NCBI RefSeq assembly: GCF_002151125.1
Contig: NZ_MDJZ01000005.1
Span: 1 to 64,000 of the forward strand
From: Clavibacter michiganensis
GTDB lineage: Bacteria; Actinomycetota; Actinomycetes; Actinomycetales; Microbacteriaceae
Length of the DNA: 64,000 nt
Reading direction: 5' to 3'
Made by a program: the position numbers and the translations under genes. This document shows, one piece after another, positions 52,474-60,318 of this stretch. The notes under the pieces are model-generated. The model had not been told where the DNA came from and ran no database searches. It worked only from the letters and a program-made list of their open reading frames with translations. Position 1 is the first letter of the stretch. The number at the start of each line of letters is the position of its first letter.

Positions 52474-52503
52474 ATCCTAGGCGGGGTGGTTGCCAGGTAC
52501 CTG
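52474..52503 (-). promoter_or_regulatory. Promoter of UPF0182 gene with palindrome CAGGTACCTG
   Basis: TAGGAT on the minus strand (52474-52479) is a good -10. A perfect 10-bp palindrome CAGGTACCTG at 52494-52503 overlaps the -35 position, so a repressor site is possible. Confidence 0.4.
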
Positions 52504-52567
52504 CGAGCGATCAGGGGTTCCCGTCTGGTGAGGGGCACCTCTCGTGGACCGGGCGGATCCCGTCGGC

Positions 52568-53659
52568 TCAGCAGGTGGGCAGCGCGTCCAGGTCGCCGCC
52601 CGTCGAGACGGCCGCGAGCGCCTCGAGCGAGTCGTCGAGCGTCGAGACGGCGAAGACCCGCATCCCGTCGGGCACGTGCCCGTGCACCTCGTCGCAGTTG
52701 TCCGCGGGCGCGAGGAAGTACTCGGCACCGGCGCGCTCGGCGCCGAAGAGCTTCTGCCGGATCCCGCCGATGGGGCCGACCGTGCCGGCCGCGTCGATCG
52801 TGCCCGTGCCGGCGATGGCCTTCCCGCCGGTGAGCGAGCCCTCCTCCAGCTTGTCCATGATCCCGAGCGCGAACATCATGCCGGCGCTCGGCCCGCCGAC
52901 GTCGTCGAGCTGGATGTCGACCTCGAACGGGAACTCGTAGTCGGTGGACGTGACGATGCCGATGACGGGGCGCCCGTCGCGCTCCGCGGGCGTGACCTCG
53001 ACCGTGCTGTCCTGGCCGTCGCGCGTGATCCCGAAGGACAGCGGCGTGCTCGTGCCCGCGGCGGCGACGCGCGCCTGCAGGTCGGCGAGGTCGACCACGT
53101 CCCGGCCGTCGACCGTGCGGATCGCGTCGCCGGCGCGGAGGGGTCCGTCCGCCGCGGAGCCCTCGAGGACGCTCTGCACCTGGAGGGTGCGCGGCACGTC
53201 GATCCCGAGCTCGGTGAGGGCGGCGGCCACGGCGTCCTGCTGCGAGTCCGTCATCTGGACCTGGTTCTGGGCCTCGCGCTCCTCGGCCGTCTGGTCCGCC
53301 GGGAAGACGGCCTCCATCGGCACGACGCTCCGGCTCGGGTCGAGCCAGGCGGAGACGACCGCGAACCAGTCGGGGCGCTGGGCGGGGTTGCCGACCACGC
53401 TGACGGTGAGCATGTCGAGCCGGCCGTCCGTCGGGTAGGTGGTCCGGTCCGGGATGGAGATGAGCGGACGCTCGGTGCCCTCGTGGTCGCTCGTGCCCAG
53501 GGTGTCGAACACGGGCCCGGGCTGCTCGATGACGTACGGCGACGGCATGAGCCCCAGCGCGAGGGCGAGCACGGCGCCCGTGCCGGCGAGCACGCGGCCG
53601 ACGCGGCGACGGCGCGGAGGCCGGGGGGCGCGGGGGGCGTGCTGGGCGAACAGGCTCAT
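52568..53659 (-). CDS. YlbL-type PDZ and Lon-like S16 serine protease
   Basis: The 363-residue protein has one N-terminal membrane anchor (VLAGTGAVLALALGLMPSP, residues about 23-40). A PDZ domain follows near residues 155-225 (LRAGDAIRTVDGRDVVDL), then a Lon-type S16 domain. The catalytic pair is Ser258 (DVGGPSAG) and Lys303 (PIGGIRQKLFGAERAG), 45 residues apart as in Lon. In the YlbL family it degrades or processes extracytoplasmic substrates. Five TasA-type genes apart in the genome, no substrate is evident here. GAGGAT lies before the ATG. Confidence 0.92.
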   Translation of the reverse strand: MSLFAQHAPRAPRPPRRRRVGRVLAGTGAVLALALGLMPSPYVIEQPGPVFDTLGTSDHEGTERPLISIPDRTTYPTDGRLDMLTVSVVGNPAQRPDWFAVVSAWLDPSRSVVPMEAVFPADQTAEEREAQNQVQMTDSQQDAVAAALTELGIDVPRTLQVQSVLEGSAADGPLRAGDAIRTVDGRDVVDLADLQARVAAAGTSTPLSFGITRDGQDSTVEVTPAERDGRPVIGIVTSTDYEFPFEVDIQLDDVGGPSAGMMFALGIMDKLEEGSLTGGKAIAGTGTIDAAGTVGPIGGIRQKLFGAERAGAEYFLAPADNCDEVHGHVPDGMRVFAVSTLDDSLEALAAVSTGGDLDALPTC

Positions 53660-53805
53660 CCGGGATCCTCGCGGTCGGGGCGTCGGGCCGTCAGGCGGCC
53701 GGTCGACGGTGTCGTGGGCGGCCCTGCCGGCCGCTGTTCGCGGCGGGCGGAAGCCGCGACGGCTCAGCCTAGGCGAATGCGGATGGGTTTCCCGTGGGCG
53801 CGGGC

Positions 53806-53811
53806 TAGCGT
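53806..53811 (+). promoter_or_regulatory. -10 element of the DUF2342 gene
   Basis: TAGCGT, giving a leader of about 52 nt before ATG 53870. It diverges from the PDZ protease gene. Confidence 0.35.
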
Positions 53812-53869
53812 GGATCCACCGGCCGCGGCACCGCGGTCCGGACCCCCTCGACACCCCGGGAGACCCTCC

Positions 53870-55285
53870 ATGGCCGACGAGCCCACCCCGAATCCCGAGG
53901 ACGAGTTCCGTCGCATGCTGGAGCGGTTCCTCGGCGCCGACGGGCAGATCGACCCGGACAAGCTCGCGGGGGCCGCGGGTCTGCCGCAGGACCCGGAGAT
54001 GGTCCGCCAGCTCCTCGCCCAGCTCCAGGGCGCGCTCGCCAACACCGGCGACGGCGTCGACTGGAAGGTCGCGCGCGAGGGCGCCCGGCAGCTCGCGTCC
54101 GCCGAGCAGACGCAGGTCACCGCCGCCGCGTCCGCCCCGCTCGACCAGGCCTTCCAGGTCGCGGCGCTGTGGCTCGACGAGGTCACCTACGTCAGCCAGC
54201 TCACGGTCGCGCCGCGCCTCATCACCCGCGCGCAGTGGACGGAGCTCACCATGCCGGTGTGGACCCAGCTCGCCGAGCCCGTCGCGCTCAGCATCGCCGA
54301 CTCCCTCACCGAGGTGCTCCAGCAGAACGCGCCCGAGGAGATGCAGGGCATGGTCGCGGGCGCCGGCCGCATGATGCGCAACCTCGGCGGAACGCTCTTC
54401 GCGATGCAGCTCGGCCAGGTGGTCGGGCAGCTGTCCACCGAGGTGGTGTCGGGCGGCGACGTGGGCATCCCGCTCCTCGACGACCAGCAGGCGGCGCTCC
54501 TGCCGCAGAACGTCGCGGCGTTCGGCGACGGCATCGACGTCTCGGACGACCAGGTGCAGATCTACCTCGCCGTGCGCGAGCTCGCCCACGCGCGCCTGTT
54601 CCGCCACGCCCGCTGGCTGCGTCTGCAGCTCATCACCTCCATCACGGAGTTCGCGAAGGGCGTGCACATCGACACCGAGCGGCTCGAGTCGCTCGCGGAG
54701 GGCTTCGACCCGTCGAACCCCGAGGAGCTCCGCCAGGCCATGGTCGACGGATCCCTCATCCCGCCGAAGACGGACGCGCAGCTCGCGGCCCTCGCCCGCC
54801 TGGAGACCATGCTCGCGCTCATCGAGGGCTGGGTCGACGTGGTCACGGCCGCGGCGACCGTGCGACTCCCCCGCGCGTCGGCCATCGCCGAGACCGTGCG
54901 CCGCCGCCGTGCGACGGGCGGGCCCGCGGAGTCCGCGTTCGCGACGCTCGTGGGCCTCGAGCTCCGACCGCGCCGGCTGCGCGAGGCCGCGGCCATGTGG
55001 CAGGCGGTCTCCGACGGCGTCGGCGCCGAGCAGCGCGACGCGCTCTGGTCGCACCCGGACGTGCTGCCCACCTCGGAGGACATCGACGCGCCGCACGCGC
55101 TCGTCGCGCGCCTGACGCAGGGCGAGCCCGAGCCCGACGAGGTCGACCAGGCGCTCGAGGACCTGCTGAGCGGATCCGACGCCGGACGCCCCGTGGAGGA
55201 CGGCCAGGGCCGCGCCACCGAGCCGGGCGAGACGCCGGGCGACGGTCCGGACGAGGCGCCGGGGACGGATCCGCGTCCCGTCTGA
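53870..55285 (+). CDS. DUF2342 zinc-dependent metalloprotease-like protein
   Basis: The 471-residue protein has the DUF2342 core: helical N-terminus (residues 10-100), EVTYVSQLTVAPRLITRAQW, the metal-site helix AVRELAHARLFRHARWLRLQ with E-x2-H-x3-F spacing, and the C-terminal ELRPRRLREAAAMWQAV. The acidic tail after residue 420 is disordered. Members are annotated as zinc metalloproteases or F420-associated proteins; the activity is not firmly established. It is followed by a terminator, so it is a single-gene unit. Confidence 0.88.
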   Translation: MADEPTPNPEDEFRRMLERFLGADGQIDPDKLAGAAGLPQDPEMVRQLLAQLQGALANTGDGVDWKVAREGARQLASAEQTQVTAAASAPLDQAFQVAALWLDEVTYVSQLTVAPRLITRAQWTELTMPVWTQLAEPVALSIADSLTEVLQQNAPEEMQGMVAGAGRMMRNLGGTLFAMQLGQVVGQLSTEVVSGGDVGIPLLDDQQAALLPQNVAAFGDGIDVSDDQVQIYLAVRELAHARLFRHARWLRLQLITSITEFAKGVHIDTERLESLAEGFDPSNPEELRQAMVDGSLIPPKTDAQLAALARLETMLALIEGWVDVVTAAATVRLPRASAIAETVRRRRATGGPAESAFATLVGLELRPRRLREAAAMWQAVSDGVGAEQRDALWSHPDVLPTSEDIDAPHALVARLTQGEPEPDEVDQALEDLLSGSDAGRPVEDGQGRATEPGETPGDGPDEAPGTDPRPV

Positions 55286-55306
55286 GGCGCGACCCGCACC
55301 ACCCGC

Positions 55307-55340
55307 CGAGGCCGGCGCCGCTCCCGCGGTGCCGGCCTCG
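55307..55340 (+). terminator. Terminator hairpin after DUF2342 gene
   Basis: A perfect 10-bp stem (CGAGGCCGGC at 55307-55316, complement 55331-55340) with a 14-nt loop, 22 nt after the stop. Confidence 0.7.
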
Positions 55341-55442
55341 CGCACGTCCCCCCGCTCCCCTCTCTTCCGCCACGCCTCCTCGCGGATCCGGCCTGTGGAC
55401 GCGCCCCGCGGGATCGACGCCGCTCGGGCACTCTCCGCGCCC

Positions 55443-56354
55443 ATGGCCATCCGCATCGATCCCCGCCTCCCGCTCGTCTGGCGCACGCCGGACTCCCTCC
55501 AGCTCGGCGTCGACCGCCCGCCCGTCGTGCTCACGCACGTGTCGCGGCTCGACGAACGGCTGCTCGACGCGCTCCGCCACGGCATCAGCCGCGGCGGGCT
55601 CGACATGATCGCCGCGACCGAGGGCGCCGGCCCCGCGCACGTGACGCAGCTGCTCGAGCTGGTGCGGCCGGCGCTCCTGCCGCCGCGCGACCCGGGATCC
55701 GCGTCCCGCGACGACCCGGGTCTCCCCCGCCGGGCGCGCACCGGCCCGGTCGCGGTCGTCGGCGGCGGCCCGACCGCGGACCGCGTCGCCGACGCCCTCG
55801 CCCGCGCCGGGCACGACGTGGCGCTGCGCCGCATGGCCGACGACGCCGATCCGCGCACGGCCCTCGCCGTGATCGTCGCCCACTTCGCCATCGCCCCGGC
55901 CGTGTACGGGCGCTGGTCCCGGGAGGACGTGCCGCACCTGCCGGTGGTCCTCGGCGACCGGCACGCCGTCGTCGGCCCGCTGGTCGAACCGGGGCGGACG
56001 GCCTGCTGCTACTGCCTCGACCTCGGGCGGCGCGACGCGGATCCGGCCTGGCCCGCCATCGCGACGCAGCTGCTCGGGCGCGACAGCGGATCCGAGGCGG
56101 GGCTCGTGCCCGCCGAGCTCGCGGCCCTCGCCGCCCGGCCCGCGGACCGGCTGCTGACGACGGGCGAGAACGCGCTCGCGACGCACCAGGCGGTGCTCGA
56201 CGTGCGGACGGGCAGGATCACGCGCCGCGCTTCGCGCCCCCACCCGCGATGCGGGTGTCGAGCTCTGCCAGGAACCGCGACGGCTCCCGCTGACCGGATC
56301 GATGGGGTCCGCTCCGGCTCCAGGACAGCCGCAGCCCGGAGCGCGCTCGCGTGA
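55443..56354 (+). CDS. E1/ThiF-like protein related to TOMM leader-binding cyclodehydratase partners
   Basis: The 303-residue protein has an N-terminal winged region like RiPP recognition elements (ATG to about residue 90), a Rossmann-like strand VAVVGGGPTADRVADALARA, and two cysteine pairs for a structural zinc: TACCYCLDLGRRD near 182 and PRCGCRAL near 265. This matches the ThiF/E1-like domain annotated as TOMM precursor leader peptide-binding protein. No YcaO protein or precursor peptide is nearby, so its role is unknown. The second cysteine pair lies in the 137 nt that overlap the converging uvrD2 gene, so the overlap is coding on both strands. An upstream in-frame ATG at 55329 is less likely. 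Confidence 0.78.
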   Translation: MAIRIDPRLPLVWRTPDSLQLGVDRPPVVLTHVSRLDERLLDALRHGISRGGLDMIAATEGAGPAHVTQLLELVRPALLPPRDPGSASRDDPGLPRRARTGPVAVVGGGPTADRVADALARAGHDVALRRMADDADPRTALAVIVAHFAIAPAVYGRWSREDVPHLPVVLGDRHAVVGPLVEPGRTACCYCLDLGRRDADPAWPAIATQLLGRDSGSEAGLVPAELAALAARPADRLLTTGENALATHQAVLDVRTGRITRRASRPHPRCGCRALPGTATAPADRIDGVRSGSRTAAARSALA

Positions 56355-58137
56355 TCCCCACGTAGAGGAGGCGCCGCTCCTCGTCCACCGCCTCGAGCGT
56401 CTGCGCGTAGCTGATGGGCACGAGCCCCTCGCTCAGCCCCATCAGGTAGACGTGCTCCCACTCGAGGCCCTTGGCGGAGTGCAGGGTCGCGAGCGTGACG
56501 GCCGAGACGGTCGGCTCGTGCTGCCCGGCCTGGCGCTCGAGCAGCTCGTCGGTGAAGGCGCGGAAGGTGCTGCCGGCGGGCATGCGCTCGGCGAGGCCCA
56601 TGATCGCGTCGAGCGACTCCCAGCGGTCGCGCACGGCGCCCTGCTGCTCGGGCGGCTGCTGGCTCCAGCCGAGGCCGCGGAGCACGTCGCTCACCGACTT
56701 GAACAGCGGCTCGCCGGAGATGGAGACGGATGCGCCGCGGAGCGCGAGGAGCGCCTGCTTGATCTCGGGGCGGTCGAAGAAGCGCTGGGAGCCGCGCACC
56801 TGGTAGCTCACGCCGGCGTCGCCGAGCGCCTGCTCGAGCACGGCGGACTGGCCGTTCATCCGGTACAGCACCGCGATGTCCTCGGGCGCGATGCCCGACT
56901 GGATCTGCTGGGCGATCGCGCCCGCGATGGCCCGCGCCTCGGCGCCGTCGGACGGGAACGCGCTCACCTGGGGCGCCCGGAAGCCCTCGCCGCGGCCGGG
57001 CACGGCGGCGGATCCCCCGCCCTTCGCGGGCGGGGAGGCCGTCCCCGTGCCGTCGCCGTCGGGATCCGCGTCCGCCGAGACGAGCGTGAGCGCCCCCGGC
57101 CGGCCGCGCATGAGCCGGTTCGCCGCCTCCGTGATGCCCGAGGTCGAGCGGTAGTTGCGCTCGAGCCGCACCACGGTGGACTCGGGGAAGCGCGAGGCGA
57201 AGTCGAGGAGGTAGGCGCTCTTCGCGCCCGCGAACGAGTAGATGGTCTGGCTGGCGTCGCCGACCACGCAGAGGTCGCGGCGGTCGCCCATCCAGAGGTC
57301 GAGGATCGTCTGCTGCAGGGGCGAGACGTCCTGGTACTCGTCGACCACGAAGAAGCGGTACTGCTCCCGCACCTGCTGCGCGACCCAGGGCTCCGCCTCG
57401 ATCATGCCGGCGGTGGCGAGCAGCACGTCCTCGAAGTCGAGCTGGCGGCGCTGGTCCTTGATGTCCTCGTACGCCTGGAGCAGGGCGACGGCCTGGTCGG
57501 CGTCGAGCTGCGGCGGGAGCGTGCGGGTCGTGCGCGCGGCGAGGCCGTACTCCTCGACGGAGATCATCGAGACCTTGCGCCACTCGACCTCGGCGGCCAT
57601 GTCGCGGAGCGCTGCCGTGTCGAGCCGGAGGCGCAGCGACTCCGCGGCGTGCCCGAGCATGCGGCCCTTGCTCTCGATGAGGCGCGGCATCGTGCCGCCG
57701 ACGACCTGCGGCCAGAAGAAGTTGAGCTGCTTGAGGGCCGCGGCGTGGAAGGTGCGCGCGGCCACGGGACCGGCGCCGAGCTCGCGCAGGCGACCGCGCA
57801 GCTCGGCCGCGGCGCGCGAGGTGAAGGTGAGCGCCATGACGCGGTTGGGCGGGTAGACGCCGGCCTGGATCCCGTAGGCGATGCGGTGCGTGATGGCGCG
57901 CGTCTTGCCGGTGCCGGCGCCCGCGAGGACGACGACGGGGCCGAGGAGCGCCTGGGCGGCGAGGCGCTGCTGGTCGTCGAGCGCCTCGAGCAGGGTCTCG
58001 GCGGTGGGCGCCTCCGCCGTCTCCTCGTCGGGCGCCGCGTCGGCGGGCCCGACGGCGATGGGCGCGGGGAGGGGGCGGGACGCGCCCGATCCGTAGGGGT
58101 CGCGCCCGGGCGTGCCGGGGACGAGCTGGTCGGTCAC
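56218..58137 (-). CDS. uvrD2: UvrD/PcrA-family DNA helicase (UvrD2-like)
   Basis: The 639-residue superfamily-1A helicase has Walker A GAGTGKT at 73-79, motif Ia LTFTSRAAAELRGRL, motif II VVDEYQDVSP, motif III GDASQTIYSF, motif IV ERNYRST, motif V TLATLHSAKGLEWEHVYL and motif VI RRLLYVGITRAR. Compared with mycobacterial UvrD2 it lacks the C-terminal HRDC and tetracysteine domains: it ends 30 residues after motif VI. It should unwind 3'-tailed DNA in repair. It follows nudC by 10 nt in the same operon. Its last 137 nt overlap the converging E1-like gene. Confidence 0.92.
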   Translation of the reverse strand: MTDQLVPGTPGRDPYGSGASRPLPAPIAVGPADAAPDEETAEAPTAETLLEALDDQQRLAAQALLGPVVVLAGAGTGKTRAITHRIAYGIQAGVYPPNRVMALTFTSRAAAELRGRLRELGAGPVAARTFHAAALKQLNFFWPQVVGGTMPRLIESKGRMLGHAAESLRLRLDTAALRDMAAEVEWRKVSMISVEEYGLAARTTRTLPPQLDADQAVALLQAYEDIKDQRRQLDFEDVLLATAGMIEAEPWVAQQVREQYRFFVVDEYQDVSPLQQTILDLWMGDRRDLCVVGDASQTIYSFAGAKSAYLLDFASRFPESTVVRLERNYRSTSGITEAANRLMRGRPGALTLVSADADPDGDGTGTASPPAKGGGSAAVPGRGEGFRAPQVSAFPSDGAEARAIAGAIAQQIQSGIAPEDIAVLYRMNGQSAVLEQALGDAGVSYQVRGSQRFFDRPEIKQALLALRGASVSISGEPLFKSVSDVLRGLGWSQQPPEQQGAVRDRWESLDAIMGLAERMPAGSTFRAFTDELLERQAGQHEPTVSAVTLATLHSAKGLEWEHVYLMGLSEGLVPISYAQTLEAVDEERRLLYVGITRARSGLRLSWSRSGPHRSGQREPSRFLAELDTRIAGGGAKRGA

Positions 58138-58147
58138 GATCGGCGGA

Positions 58148-59170
58148 TCACCACTCCCGCTCGCCGTCCTCGAGCGGTCCGCCGTACCACTCCTCGATGA
58201 TGGCGCGCGCGATGGACGACGGACCGGGCAGGGCGATCTCGCCGAGCGACGCCCGCAGCTCCGCGCGGCTGAACCAGCGCAGGTCGATGATCTCGGTGCC
58301 GTCGGGCGTCGCGGGACCGCTCGTCGCGGAGACGCGCGCGAGGAACCCGACCATGACGGACGCGGGGAACGGCCACGGCTGGCTGCCGAGGTAGCGCGGG
58401 TCCTCGACGGTGACGCCGGACTCCTCCAGCACCTCGCGCTTCACGGCAGCCTCGAACGACTCCCCCGGCTCGACGAAGCCCGCGAGGAGCGAGTACCGGT
58501 CGCCGCCCCACATGGCGTTGGCGCCGAGGAGCAGGCGGTCGTCCGCATCGACGACGCCCATGATCACCGCGGCGTCGGTGCGGGGGAAGACCTGCGAGCC
58601 GTCGGAGGGGGCGCGGCGCACCCAGCCGCCCTGCTCGACGACGGTCGGCTCGCCCGTCCTGGGCGAGAACGGATGGGAGGCGTGCCAGTTCGCGGTGGCG
58701 AGGGCCGTCGTGAAGAGCGCGGCGTCGCGGTCGTCGAGCTGCGTGGCCGTGGTGCGCAGCTCCAGCCAGCGCTCCTCGGCGGGCTCGAGCTCCCGCGCGG
58801 CGGCGTCGGTGAGCACCGCGGCGACGACGGGCGTGCCGGCAGGCTCCCCCTCGTGGGCGACGGTGGTGCGGCCGAGGTAGATGCGGATCGTCGCGGCGGT
58901 GACGCGGTCGACCGTCAGCAGGTCGAGGGCGGCCAGGCCGTCGGCGGCGGATCCGAGCGCGCGGTGGCCGTGCAGCGGGAGGACGCGCGTGGCGGGGTCC
59001 GCCCACAGGTCGTCGAACAGGGCCGGCGAGTCGCGGTTGAGGCCGTCGCGGTCGACGCCCTCGCGGGACAGGGGCAGACGGGAGAGGAAGCTGTCGAGCA
59101 CGGGTGACCAATCGACTTCGGGGGCGGACGGGCCGAGGGGCGGAGACGGCGGGGCCGATGGTCCGCCCAC
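58148..59170 (-). CDS. nudC: NAD(+) diphosphatase NudC-like Nudix hydrolase without zinc-ribbon cysteines
   Basis: The 340-residue protein has the Nudix box from Gly231 (GFVEPGESFEAAVKREVLEE then SGV), all catalytic acids present, and the NudC-specific SQPWPFPAS at 263-271. NudC cleaves NAD(H) and removes NAD caps from RNA. The zinc ribbon before the Nudix domain (residues about 160-190) keeps its framework (NWHASHPFSPRTGEPT and GGWVRRAP), but all four cysteines are missing, and the whole protein contains no cysteine. Start is GTG at 59170 with a weak ribosome site. It is the first gene of the nudC-uvrD2 operon. Confidence 0.9.
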   Translation of the reverse strand: MGGPSAPPSPPLGPSAPEVDWSPVLDSFLSRLPLSREGVDRDGLNRDSPALFDDLWADPATRVLPLHGHRALGSAADGLAALDLLTVDRVTAATIRIYLGRTTVAHEGEPAGTPVVAAVLTDAAARELEPAEERWLELRTTATQLDDRDAALFTTALATANWHASHPFSPRTGEPTVVEQGGWVRRAPSDGSQVFPRTDAAVIMGVVDADDRLLLGANAMWGGDRYSLLAGFVEPGESFEAAVKREVLEESGVTVEDPRYLGSQPWPFPASVMVGFLARVSATSGPATPDGTEIIDLRWFSRAELRASLGEIALPGPSSIARAIIEEWYGGPLEDGEREW

Positions 59171-59228
59171 GGTGCGCGTGTGGGGCCGGAAGCGCGTGGC
59201 GCGGTGAGGCGGAGGGCTCCCAGCGACC

Positions 59229-59234
59229 TAACCT
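59229..59234 (+). promoter_or_regulatory. -10 element, leaderless promoter of the phosphotransferase-fold gene
   Basis: TAACCT ends 7 nt before the ATG at 59242. Confidence 0.5.
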
Positions 59235-59241
59235 GTAAGGC

Positions 59242-60318
59242 ATGGCCAGATCCCACCTCACTCTAGCCGCGTTGGCGACCTCGGCCGTCTCGGGGCTCGA
59301 CGTGGTCCGCAGCTCCCCGTTCACGGCCGGCGGCGCGGGCGACTTCGACTCCGCGCTCCTCTCGACCCGGGACGGGCGCGAGCTCCTCGTGCGCGTGCCG
59401 ACCACGCAGGCCGCCGAGTCCGAGCAGTCCGCGGACCTCGTGGCGCTGCGGGCGCTGAGCACCGGGATCCGCTCGCGGCTGCCGTTCCAGGTGCCCGAGT
59501 TCCTGGGGCAGGCGCCCATCAAGCCGACCCGCGGCTTCGTCTACGAGCACGTGCCCGGTCGCGTCATCTCGCTCGACGAGATCCCCGCGGGCGACGGCCT
59601 GGCGCGCGCCATCGGCGCCGCCGTCTCCGCCGTGCACAGCCTGCCGACCGGGTTCGTCGCGGACGCCGGGCTGCCCGTGCTCTCGGCCGCCGAGATCCAC
59701 AGCCAGACCGCGGCGCTCATCGACCGGGCCGCGGCCACCGCGCTCGTGCCCAGCCTGCTGCTCTCGCGCTGGGAGGAGGCGCTCGACGACCAGTCGCTCT
59801 GGCAGTTCCAGCCGGCGGTCGTGAACGGCGCCGTGCAGGCGTCGTCGTTCCTCGTCGACGGCGACGCCGTGACCGGCATGATCGGCTGGTCCGAGCTCCG
59901 GGTCGCCGACCCCGCGCACGACCTGCACTGGGTGCTGGGCGCGCGCGCCGAGCACGTGGCCGAGAGCGTCTTCCGCGCCTACAACGCCGCGCACCACGTG
60001 ACGGTCGACCGGCAGCTCAAGCAGCGGGCCCTCCTCTACGCCGAGCTCGAGATCGCCCGCTGGCTCCTGCACGGCACCGACACGCGCAACCAGGGGATCA
60101 TCGACGACGCCGTCAACATGCTCAGCGCGCTCGTCGACACGGTGCGCGCCGACGAGGGCCAGCGCATCGCGCACGAGACGCTGCCCGTGATGGACGTCGA
60201 CCAGGTCGAGGAGATGCTCGACTCGCGGCCTCAGCCCACGGTCTCCCCCGACGGCGCACGCGACGCGTCCGGCGTGCGCGCGCCCGACCAGAGCCCCACG
60301 AGGTCCTCCTCGGAGTAG
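59242..60318 (+). CDS. APH/phosphotransferase-fold protein lacking catalytic residues (probable pseudokinase)
   Basis: The 358-residue protein aligns by pattern with aminoglycoside/macrolide phosphotransferases: FVYEHVPGRVISLDEIP (hinge), the helix with SAVHSLPTGF, and ADPAHDLHWVLGA late. The catalytic loop that should read HGDxxxxN is N-G-A-V-Q-A-S-S-F (195-203), so the catalytic Asp and metal-binding Asn are gone. The IDW magnesium motif is M-I-G-W (213-216). It should therefore not transfer phosphate. The last 30 residues are Ser/Asp/Arg-rich. The 3' end overlaps the converging adnB by 88 nt. A role as a regulator or scaffold of the neighbouring repair genes is inference. Confidence 0.8.
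   Translation: MARSHLTLAALATSAVSGLDVVRSSPFTAGGAGDFDSALLSTRDGRELLVRVPTTQAAESEQSADLVALRALSTGIRSRLPFQVPEFLGQAPIKPTRGFVYEHVPGRVISLDEIPAGDGLARAIGAAVSAVHSLPTGFVADAGLPVLSAAEIHSQTAALIDRAAATALVPSLLLSRWEEALDDQSLWQFQPAVVNGAVQASSFLVDGDAVTGMIGWSELRVADPAHDLHWVLGARAEHVAESVFRAYNAAHHVTVDRQLKQRALLYAELEIARWLLHGTDTRNQGIIDDAVNMLSALVDTVRADEGQRIAHETLPVMDVDQVEEMLDSRPQPTVSPDGARDASGVRAPDQSPTRSSSE

Noticed and set aside
52568-55891. A minus-strand frame of 1107 codons joining sequence opposite the DUF2342 gene to the PDZ protease
   Set aside because: Only residues after the ATG at 53659 form the PDZ-S16 protein. The extension is antisense to a good plus-strand gene and crosses a promoter.
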